64,000 nt of DNA from Microbacterium sp. AB. Its GTDB lineage: Bacteria > Actinomycetota > Actinomycetes > Actinomycetales > Microbacteriaceae. The notes under the pieces are model-generated. The model saw nothing but the letters and a program-made list of their open reading frames with translations. It had not been told where the DNA came from and did no database searches. The DNA lies in NCBI RefSeq assembly GCF_032878875.1, contig NZ_CP118157.1:186001-250000 (forward strand), written 5' to 3'. Positions 57,762 to 64,000 of the stretch are shown here, piece by piece (position 1 is the first letter of the stretch; each line of letters opens with the position of its first letter). The position numbers and the translations under genes are program-made.

Positions 57762-58553
57762 ATGACCCCGTCACCGGAAGCATTCGGCGCCAGCAGCGAC
57801 ACGGACATCCCCAAAGTCGCACTCGACCGGATCCGGAAGACGTATGGCGAGAACGTCGTCCTGGACGACGTCACCCTTCACGTCCGGCAGGGCGAGGTGG
57901 TGTCGATCATCGGCCCGTCGGGTGCGGGGAAGAGCACCTTCCTCCGCTGCGTGAACCTTCTGGAGGTCCCCGACTCCGGCACCGTCCGGGTCGGCGAGCA
58001 CGTCCTCGACGCCGGCGGGCGGCACACGGACAGGCAGCTGGAGGAGCTCCGCCGGGTCGCGGGGATGGTGTTCCAGTCGTTCAACCTCTTCCCGCACAAG
58101 ACCGTGCTGGAGAACGTCTCGCTCGCGCAGCGCCGCGTGCTGGGACGGTCGAAGGAGGAGGCGGACGAACGCTCCCGGCAGCTGATCGACAGGGTGGGCC
58201 TCGCCGCGAAGTACGACGAGCACCCCCGGCGGCTCTCCGGCGGACAGCAGCAGCGCATCGCCATCGCACGGGCGCTCGCACTCGACCCGGAGGTGATGCT
58301 CTTCGACGAGCCGACCTCGGCGCTGGACCCGGAGATCGGCCTCGAGGTGCTCGCCGTGATGCAGGAGCTCGCGGAGTCGGGCATGACGATGATGGTCGTC
58401 ACGCACGAGATCGAGTTCGCGCGGAAGGTCGGCGACCGCCTCGTCGTGATGGCGGACGGCGGCATCCTGGAGGAGGGCGACCCCGCCGAGGTGATCGCGA
58501 ACCCGAAGGAGGACCGGACGCGGCGGTTCCTCGGGGCGGTGGTGCGCCGGTGA
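57762..58553 (+). CDS. Polar amino-acid ABC transporter ATP-binding protein
   Basis: A 263-residue GlnQ/HisP-class ATPase. Walker A is [10 protein letters not shown], then the family-specific [19 protein letters not shown]-loop [18 protein letters not shown], signature [16 protein letters not shown], Walker [15 protein letters not shown] and H-loop [12 protein letters not shown]. It is the first gene of a four-gene operon with two permeases and a binding protein. AGAGGAA precedes the ATG. Regulated, by position, from the PucR-facing intergenic region. Confidence 0.94.
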   Translation: MTPSPEAFGASSDTDIPKVALDRIRKTYGENVVLDDVTLHVRQGEVVSIIGPSGAGKSTFLRCVNLLEVPDSGTVRVGEHVLDAGGRHTDRQLEELRRVAGMVFQSFNLFPHKTVLENVSLAQRRVLGRSKEEADERSRQLIDRVGLAAKYDEHPRRLSGGQQQRIAIARALALDPEVMLFDEPTSALDPEIGLEVLAVMQELAESGMTMMVVTHEIEFARKVGDRLVVMADGGILEEGDPAEVIANPKEDRTRRFLGAVVRR

Positions 58554-59188
58554 TCGCGTTCTTCGAGGCGCTGCCCGCCGCGCTGGGGACGACGCTGCTG
58601 GTCTCCCTCTCGTCGCTCGTGATCGGCGCGGTCGCGGCCGTGCCCCTCCTGCTGGGGAGGGTCTCCCGCAACCGGCTGCTCTCGGGCGCGACCCGCGCCC
58701 TCATCGAGGTCGTCCGCGGCGTGCCCCCGGTCGTGTGGGTGTTCATCGTGTTCTTCGGCGTCGAGATCGGCTCGTTCCGGTTCGACCCGATGCCGGCCGC
58801 CGTCCTCGCCTTCTCGCTGATCTCCGCGGCGTACATCGCCGAGGTCTACCGCGGCGGGTACCTCTCCGTGAAGGCGGGTCAGTTCGAGGCCGCGGCCGCC
58901 CTCGGCCTGAGCCGGACCCGCGCGTTCGCCGACGTCGTCGCCCCGCAGCTGTTCCGGGTGGCCGTCCCGGGCGTCGTCGCCTACGCCGTCGGCCTGCTGA
59001 AGGACACCTCGATCGTGTCGATCATCGGCGTGGCGGACATCGTGTTCGCCGCCAGCCGCGCCATGCGGGCGACGGGCGACCCGATCCTGCCCTTCCTCGT
59101 CGTCGCCGCGCTCTACCTCGCGATCTCGCTCCCGATCGGCCTGCTCGGCCGGGCGGTGTACACCGCCCTCCGGAAGAAGGTGGCCTGA
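58550..59188 (+). CDS. Polar amino-acid ABC transporter permease
   Basis: A 212-residue HisM/GlnP-family permease with five helices. The N-terminus [20 protein letters not shown], then [19 protein letters not shown] and the coupling segment [20 protein letters not shown] with [20 protein letters not shown] are classical for the family. The GTG overlaps the ATPase stop by 4 bp. It forms a heterodimer with the next permease. Confidence 0.93.
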   Translation: MIAFFEALPAALGTTLLVSLSSLVIGAVAAVPLLLGRVSRNRLLSGATRALIEVVRGVPPVVWVFIVFFGVEIGSFRFDPMPAAVLAFSLISAAYIAEVYRGGYLSVKAGQFEAAAALGLSRTRAFADVVAPQLFRVAVPGVVAYAVGLLKDTSIVSIIGVADIVFAASRAMRATGDPILPFLVVAALYLAISLPIGLLGRAVYTALRKKVA

Positions 59189-59189
59189 G

Positions 59190-59915
59190 ATGTTCGTCGA
59201 GGACTGGCTGAGCTGGCTGCCGTCGATGCTGGAGGGTCTCTGGACGGCCCTCGGCGTCACGATCCTGGCCCTCGTCGTGGGTCTCCCGCTCGGCGCGCTG
59301 CTGGGCATCGGGTCGTCGGTGCGGACGCGGTCCGTGCGCGCGGCATGCGTGACGATCGTCGAGGTCGGTCGCGGCATCCCCGCGCTCGTGTTCCTCTATC
59401 TCGTGTACTACGGCCTCACCGAGTTCGGCCTCACCCTCACCAGCTTCGCGGCCGCCGTCGTCGGCATCGGCCTGACGACCGCCGCGTACTCGAGCGAGCT
59501 CTTCCGGGCGGGCTTCGAGTCGGTGCCGTCGGGCGAGCGGGAGGCCGCGCGCGCCCTCGGGATGAACGGGTTCTTCACGATGTGGGACGTCATCGTGCCG
59601 CAGGGGCTCGCGGTGGCGCTGCCCTCCCTCATCGGCCTCGCGATCCAGATGTTCCAGGCCACCGCGCTCGCCTACCAGATCGCGCTCCCCGAGCTGCTCT
59701 CGCGCGCCTACAGCACCGGCACGCAGACGTTCCAGTATCTGTCGGCGCTCGCGCTGGCCGGTCTGCTCTACCTCGTCGTCACGATCCCCCTCAGCTTCCT
59801 CTCCCAGCGCATCGCCGCCGGATCGTCTGCGGGCGGCCGGCGGCGCCGGGGGCGCAGATCGCGCAGGTCGATCGTCCCCTCGACGACCGCGCTGCCGGTC
59901 GTGCGCGCCCGCTGA
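59190..59915 (+). CDS. Polar amino-acid ABC transporter permease
   Basis: A 241-residue permease of the same family: WLPSMLEGLWTALGVTILAL, VEVGRGIPALVFLYLVYYGL and the coupling helix FESVPSGEREAARALGMNGF with VPQGLAVALPSLIGLAIQMF. An unusual basic C-terminal tail of about 30 residues (SAGGRRRRGRRSRRS) extends into the cytoplasm. It starts one base after the stop of the partner permease. Confidence 0.93.
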   Translation: MFVEDWLSWLPSMLEGLWTALGVTILALVVGLPLGALLGIGSSVRTRSVRAACVTIVEVGRGIPALVFLYLVYYGLTEFGLTLTSFAAAVVGIGLTTAAYSSELFRAGFESVPSGEREAARALGMNGFFTMWDVIVPQGLAVALPSLIGLAIQMFQATALAYQIALPELLSRAYSTGTQTFQYLSALALAGLLYLVVTIPLSFLSQRIAAGSSAGGRRRRGRRSRRSIVPSTTALPVVRAR

Positions 59916-59967
59916 CGCCCCTGGCCTCCGTCCCCATCCCCTCGCACACATCAGGAGAACGATCCGC

Positions 59968-60810
59968 ATGAACAAGCGCCTCACCGCCACAGCCCCGTTC
60001 GTCGTCCTCTCGCTCGGAGTCGCCCTCGCCGGGTGCGCGAGCGAGGACACGACCGCCGACGCGGTCGCCGACGACTGCACGCCCGCCCACGCCGACCTGC
60101 CCACGATCGCCGAGGGCACTCTCACGATCGGCATCTCCGACATGCCGCCGCTCGTCACCCCCACCGGCGAAGACGGCTACGAGGGGCTCGACGCCGACAT
60201 CGTCAACGGCTTCGCGGCCCTCGAGTGCCTCACGGTCGAGCCCGTGGACGTCGGCGCGACCGCCGCGGTCACGGCCGTGCAGCAGGGGCGCGTGGACACC
60301 TCGCTGGGCGGCTGGTACCGCACCGAGGAGCGCAGCGAGGTCGTCGCGCTGAGCTATCCGATGTATCTCGACGGCCTCATCGTCGCCGCGCCCGAGGCCT
60401 ACGAGACCTTCGACGACCTGGACGGGCTGACGGTGGGAGTCGTCCAGGGGTACAACTTCGTGGACGAGCTCGAGGCCCTGTTCCCCGGAAGGGTCAACAC
60501 CTACCCGGAGCCCACGCTCCTGGCGGAGGACCTCTCCGCCGGGCGCATCGACGCGGCCTTCGACGTGGCCTCCGCCGCCGTCGTCTACGGCGGTGCGACG
60601 ATCTCCTCCCTCGAGCCGGACGACCGCGTCCGCCAGTCGGTCCTGCCCGCCCAGACCGGGCTCCCCTTCTCGCACGAGAGCGAGGCGCTCGTGGCCGCCT
60701 TCGACGACTACCTCCAGACCATCCACGAGGACGGCACGCTGAAGGAGTACCTCGAGAAGTGGGACCTCGACCCCGAGCTGTCGGACGTCGGCGAGCCGCG
60801 GTTCGTCTGA
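59968..60810 (+). CDS. Polar amino-acid ABC transporter substrate-binding lipoprotein
   Basis: A 280-residue class II (family 3) binding protein. Signal peptide MNKRLTATAPFVVLSLGVAL then lipobox LAGC at about 20-23. The core shows TLTIGISDMPPLVTPTGEDG, EGLDADIVNGFAALECL, VQQGRVDTSLGGWYRTEERS and GLTVGVVQGYNFVDEL. It probably binds a polar amino acid or small amine. AGGAGAA precedes the ATG. Last gene of the operon. Confidence 0.93.
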   Translation: MNKRLTATAPFVVLSLGVALAGCASEDTTADAVADDCTPAHADLPTIAEGTLTIGISDMPPLVTPTGEDGYEGLDADIVNGFAALECLTVEPVDVGATAAVTAVQQGRVDTSLGGWYRTEERSEVVALSYPMYLDGLIVAAPEAYETFDDLDGLTVGVVQGYNFVDELEALFPGRVNTYPEPTLLAEDLSAGRIDAAFDVASAAVVYGGATISSLEPDDRVRQSVLPAQTGLPFSHESEALVAAFDDYLQTIHEDGTLKEYLEKWDLDPELSDVGEPRFV

Positions 60811-60840
60811 TCCCCGCCCGACCCGGTCCGGTCGACTGGG

Positions 60841-60859
60841 TTAGGGTAAGCTAATAAGC
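60841..60859 (+). promoter_or_regulatory. Iron-box-like promoter element of the second siderophore operon
   Basis: TTAGGGTAAGCTAA (60841-60854) matches the first 14 positions of the DtxR/IdeR consensus at 12 sites; the third arm is poor. It contains TAAGCT (60847-60852), 7 bases before the GTG at 60860, so -10, start point and start codon would coincide in a leaderless, iron-repressed promoter. Confidence 0.6.
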
Positions 60860-61810
60860 GTGAACTCGCGCGCGGCATCCCTGGCTCTCGTCCCCCTCAT
60901 CGTCCTCGTCCCCCTCGCCGGCTGCTCGGCCTCCGTGCCCGAGCGGCCGGCGGTCGACGGTCGCACCGTCGACACCGTGCTCGGCGAGGTCGTCGTCCCC
61001 GCCGACATCGACTCGGTCGTCGTGATCGAGGGGCGCCGCGACCTCGACATCGTGCTGTCGCTCGGCCTGCCGCTCTCGGGCTACCCCTATGAGGAGCAGG
61101 GCGCCCTCGATCTCGAGTCCCCCCTCGCCGACGCCCTCGAGGACGCGCGGCAGAACGGCGCGGAGGAGCTCTTCCTCGCCGACGAGGTCAACGTCGAGGC
61201 GATCGCCACGGTCGCCCCGGACCTCATCGTGAGCCGCGTCGACGACGTCCAGCCCCTCCTCGAGGAGCTGACGGCGATCGCGCCCGTCCTCGCCATCGGC
61301 GACCAGGACACGAGCACGTGGCAGGACGATCTCCGCCTCGTCGCGGAGGCGACGGGCACGGAGGAGCGCGCGGAGGAGCTCATCGCGGGGTACGAGGAGC
61401 GCGTCGAGACGATCTCGGCGGAGTACGCGGACGTCCTCGCCGACCACGCCTTCGCGCCCATGAGCTACAACGGCGAGAGCGCCGAGGCGCGACCCAACCG
61501 TCTCCTCTCGCTCGTCCTGCGCGATGTCGGGGCGACGCCGTCCGCCGCGTTCGCGGACGTCATCGACGGTGGCGACGGCGAGTACAGCCTCGAGCAGCTG
61601 CTCCAGGGCTTCGGCGACGCCGACGCGATCGTCGCTCTCGTGAACGACCCGCAGACGTGGGAGCAGCTGCAGGCAGACCCGCTGTACCAGCAGCTCCCCG
61701 CGGTGCAGGAGGGCCATGCGGTGCGCTCCGACAAGCAGACGCACGAGGGCGCCGCGCTCACGGCCGAGCATGCGCTCGACGTCGTCGAGCAGCTGCTCGC
61801 GACCTTCTGA
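60860..61810 (+). CDS. Iron-siderophore ABC transporter substrate-binding lipoprotein
   Basis: A 316-residue FepB-like receptor. Signal peptide VNSRAASLALVPLIVLVPLA then lipobox LAGC at about 19-22. The class III binding fold shows VVIEGRRDLDIVLSLGLPLS, VNVEAIATVAPDLIVSRVDD and QEGHAVRSDKQTHEGAALTA. GTG at 60860 has no Shine-Dalgarno and fits a leaderless transcript from the iron-box-like promoter. First gene of the second iron operon. Confidence 0.88.
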   Translation: MNSRAASLALVPLIVLVPLAGCSASVPERPAVDGRTVDTVLGEVVVPADIDSVVVIEGRRDLDIVLSLGLPLSGYPYEEQGALDLESPLADALEDARQNGAEELFLADEVNVEAIATVAPDLIVSRVDDVQPLLEELTAIAPVLAIGDQDTSTWQDDLRLVAEATGTEERAEELIAGYEERVETISAEYADVLADHAFAPMSYNGESAEARPNRLLSLVLRDVGATPSAAFADVIDGGDGEYSLEQLLQGFGDADAIVALVNDPQTWEQLQADPLYQQLPAVQEGHAVRSDKQTHEGAALTAEHALDVVEQLLATF

Positions 61811-61815
61811 GCCGT

Positions 61816-62859
61816 ATGCGCGCCGCCCTGCCGCGAGCCGAGGACTCGACCGGGCGCCGACGCCGCAGCGTGCGCGCCATCGCGGCGGCGGCCGTCGTCC
61901 TCGTCGCGCTCATGGCGCTCAGCGTGCTCGTCGGATCGCGCGGCCTCTCCGCGGGGACGGTCCTCCTCTCACTCGTCGGCGACGCCGGTGCCGAGGCCGA
62001 GGCCATCGTCGGGGGACAGCGCATCCCGCGCACGATCGTGGGGCTCCTGGGCGGTGCGGCGCTCGCCGTCGCGGGCGTCGTCATCCAGGGGCACACCCGC
62101 AACCCGCTCGCCGACCCGGGGCTGCTGGGAGTGACCTCGGGGGCGGCGCTCGCCGTCGTCGTCGCCATCTCGGTCTTCGGACTGACGACGCCTGCGGGAT
62201 ACCTGTGGTTCGCCTTCGCGGGGGCCGCGGCGGCCACGGCGCTCGTGACGGCTCTGGGCGCGGCCGCGAGCCGGAGACGCGACGTGTCTCCCGCCTCCCT
62301 CGTGCTCGCCGGCGCCACCGTGTCGGCTCTGCTGAGCGCGGTGACGGGTGTGATCCTCCTGCTCGACGCGTCGACCCTCGACGTCTACCGGTTCTGGACG
62401 GTCGGCTCCCTCTCCGGCGGTCGGACAGGGGATCTCCTGCCGATCGTCGTGCCTGCGCTGACGGCGGGCGCGCTCGTGGCGGCGCTGCAGACGCGCGCGC
62501 TCGACGCCCTCGCGCTCGGCGACGACATCGCCCGGTCGCTCGGTCGGAGCCTGCTCCGCACGCGGCTCTGGGGGCTGGCGAGCGTCACGCTCCTCGCGGG
62601 CGGCGCGACCGCACTGGTCGGATCGCTCGGCTTCGTCGGACTGGCCTCGCCGCACATCGCGCGCGGGCTCGTCGGGACGGGGCATCGCTCGCTCATCCCG
62701 CTGTCCGCGCTGATCGGCGGTGCGCTCGTCCTCGCGGCGGATGTCGTGGCACGTGTCGTCGTCTCGCCGGCCGAACTGCCCGTCGGAGTGGTGCTGGCCG
62801 TCCTGGGCGGCCCGCTCTTCCTCCTCGTCGTCATCCGGCTGTTCCGGAGGGCGTCATGA
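61816..62859 (+). CDS. Iron-siderophore ABC transporter, FecCD-family permease
   Basis: A 347-residue FecCD permease with QRIPRTIVGLLGGAALAVAG, VIQGHTRNPLADPGLLGVTS, VGSLSGGRTGDLLPIVVPAL and LALGDDIARSLGRSLLRT as coupling region. ATG 5 bp after the receptor stop and an ATGA overlap with the next permease. Works with the partner permease and the ATPase whose start is at 63911. Confidence 0.92.
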   Translation: MRAALPRAEDSTGRRRRSVRAIAAAAVVLVALMALSVLVGSRGLSAGTVLLSLVGDAGAEAEAIVGGQRIPRTIVGLLGGAALAVAGVVIQGHTRNPLADPGLLGVTSGAALAVVVAISVFGLTTPAGYLWFAFAGAAAATALVTALGAAASRRRDVSPASLVLAGATVSALLSAVTGVILLLDASTLDVYRFWTVGSLSGGRTGDLLPIVVPALTAGALVAALQTRALDALALGDDIARSLGRSLLRTRLWGLASVTLLAGGATALVGSLGFVGLASPHIARGLVGTGHRSLIPLSALIGGALVLAADVVARVVVSPAELPVGVVLAVLGGPLFLLVVIRLFRRAS

Positions 62860-63914
62860 GCGGCGCCGTCCTCGTCTGGCGCGTCGGACCAGCGTCGGCG
62901 AGGACGCCCCGCCGCACGGTCGTCACGGTGATCGTCTCCGTCGTCGTCGTCGCGGCTCTCGCCGGCGTCTCGTTCGGCGTCGGCGACTACCTCGTCCCAC
63001 CGGATCGCATCGTCTTGACGCTTCTCGGCGAGGGCGACGCGCAGGAGACGCTCGTCGTGACGAGGCTGCGCCTCCCTCGCGTTCTCCTCGGCCTCCTCGT
63101 CGGCGCGATGCTCGGCCTCTCGGGAGCCATCGTGCAGACCACCGCGCGCAACGGACTGGCGAGCCCGGATCTGCTCGGCGTCACGGGCGGAGCGTCCGCG
63201 GGCGCCGTCGCGGTCATCGTCCTGGGCGGTGCGACGGGCTTCTCCTCGTTTCTGCACGGGGTCGGGACCACGGCCGCGGCGCTCGCCGGCGGACTGGCCG
63301 CAGGGGCGACCGTCGCGGTCGTCCTGCGCGCCACACGCGGAGGGCAGCTGCAGACCGTCCTCATCGGGGTCGGCGTATCCGCCCTGTTCAGCGGGCTCAC
63401 GAGCGGGATGCTCGTGGAGGCGAGCATCGACGACGCCGAACGCGCGAGCGCATGGCTCATGGGATCGCTCGGCGGGCGGGGCGTCGAGGAAGTGCGGCTC
63501 GCAGCGGGCGCGCTCGCGCTCGTCGTCGTGATCCTCGTGCCGCTCTCAGCGCGGCTCTCGGCACTCCACCTCGGCGAGGACACCGCGGCGTCGCTCGGGC
63601 ACCGCGTCCCGCGGCTCCGGGCGGGACTGCTCGTGTCCGCGGTCGTGCTCGCATCGATCGCCGCGGCGGTCGCGGGTCCCATCGGCTTCGTCGCGCTCGT
63701 CGCGCCGCACCTCGCACGCCTCGCGAGCCGGGCGCCGCGGGCGCCCTTGGCCGCGTCGGCGCTCGCGGGCTCTGCGCTGGTCACGGGCAGCGACATCGTC
63801 GCACGCGTCGTGGCGGCTCCGCTCCTCCTGCCCACGGGCGCCGTCTCCGCCATCGTCGGAGCCCCGTTCCTCATCTGGCTCCTCGTCCGCGAGAGAAAGG
63901 GCGTCGGCTCATGA
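62856..63914 (+). CDS. Iron-siderophore ABC transporter, FecCD-family permease
   Basis: A 352-residue FecCD permease: RLRLPRVLLGLLVGAMLGLS, VQTTARNGLASPDLLGVTGG, LMGSLGGRGVEEVRLAAGAL, LGEDTAASLGHRVPRLRAGL and VAGPIGFVALVAPHLARL. It overlaps both neighbours by 4 bp, forming the second half of the membrane domain in this operon. Confidence 0.92.
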   Translation: MSGAVLVWRVGPASARTPRRTVVTVIVSVVVVAALAGVSFGVGDYLVPPDRIVLTLLGEGDAQETLVVTRLRLPRVLLGLLVGAMLGLSGAIVQTTARNGLASPDLLGVTGGASAGAVAVIVLGGATGFSSFLHGVGTTAAALAGGLAAGATVAVVLRATRGGQLQTVLIGVGVSALFSGLTSGMLVEASIDDAERASAWLMGSLGGRGVEEVRLAAGALALVVVILVPLSARLSALHLGEDTAASLGHRVPRLRAGLLVSAVVLASIAAAVAGPIGFVALVAPHLARLASRAPRAPLAASALAGSALVTGSDIVARVVAAPLLLPTGAVSAIVGAPFLIWLLVRERKGVGS

Positions 63915-64000
63915 CGGGCGCGCTGCGAACCCACGGTCTCCGCGTCGACCTCGGCGGCCGCACCGTGCTCGACGACATCGGCGTCGACATCGCCGCCGGT
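63911..64000 (+). CDS. Iron-siderophore ABC transporter ATP-binding protein, first 30 codons (cut by window edge)
   Basis: The frame opens with ATG overlapping the permease stop and reads MTGALRTHGLRVDLGGRTVL followed by DDIGVDIAAG. That is the first strand pair of an ABC ATPase, ending just before Walker A would appear. Context (receptor and two FecCD permeases) makes a FecE/FhuC-type ATPase very likely. Confidence 0.8.
   Translation, partial: MTGALRTHGLRVDLGGRTVLDDIGVDIAAG

Noticed and set aside
1..64000. CRISPR arrays, tRNA/rRNA genes, transposases, integrases or attachment sites
   Set aside because: No regularly spaced direct repeats, no cloverleaf-like or rRNA sequence and no transposase or integrase motifs were found. 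The only repeat family seen is the 64-bp palindrome pair.

Overview
The window is very GC-rich (most third codon positions are G or C), uses many GTG starts and 4-bp GTGA/ATGA gene overlaps, and carries the rpsF-ssb-rpsR-rplI-dnaB block, a DUF6458 protein, an IdeR/DtxR-type iron box and several apparently leaderless starts. Together these suggest a high-GC actinobacterium, most likely a Microbacteriaceae member such as Microbacterium. The taxon is inferred, not proven.

Layout. 1-5295: a GntR regulator (cut by the window edge) diverges from a catabolic operon with a DapA-family lyase/synthase, a FAD-dependent amine or amino-acid oxidase, a prolidase-like amidohydrolase and a dihydropyrimidinase/hydantoinase. 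5304-8929: housekeeping block rpsF-ssb-rpsR-rplI, a strong terminator, then a DnaA-box-like cluster and dnaB. 8930-10120: mostly non-coding, one small membrane protein. 10121-19533: an iron-siderophore locus. It has a lipoprotein receptor, two FecCD permeases, a FecE ATPase, two half-size ABC exporter-fold proteins, a siderophore-interacting flavoprotein and an AraC regulator, with an iron box upstream of the receptor. 19534-25482: small regulators, single enzymes and decaying genes (an SDR remnant and a response regulator-PIG-L protein running into a histidine-kinase remnant).

25677-42764 is the most striking region. It encodes a complete oligopeptide-type ABC importer, four full-length luciferase-like (LLM) flavin monooxygenases, two shortened LLM homologues, two SfnB/DszC-like acyl-CoA-dehydrogenase-fold oxygenases, a MetY-type sulfhydrylase and an aldo/keto reductase. 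The 14 proteins (about 5,600 residues) contain no cysteine and only about 14 internal methionines. Gene content and this sulfur-sparing composition both point to an organosulfur scavenging system used during sulfur starvation. The importer would bring in an organosulfur compound, the flavin oxygenases would release inorganic sulfur, and MetY would fix it. Two of the LLM enzymes are each coupled to a degenerate partner that keeps the insertion segment its full-length neighbour lacks, which suggests LuxAB-like heterodimers.

42939-46884: DUF2848 protein, MHS-type transporter, GntR regulator and nitrilase-family amidohydrolase, with TGTATAC operator candidates in two intergenic regions. 46945-49727: zinc alcohol dehydrogenase, SixA-like phosphatase, and an HxlR regulator divergent from an azoreductase across a perfect palindrome. 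49807-52934: molybdate transporter modABC with an HTH-MOP protein, flanked by two 64-bp palindromic repeats. 53062-57327: NYN protein, EamA transporter, topoisomerase IB and a PucR regulator. 57762-60810: polar amino-acid ABC transporter. 60860-64000: a second iron-siderophore ABC operon behind an iron-box-like promoter, cut by the window end. No rRNA, tRNA, CRISPR array or insertion sequence was seen.
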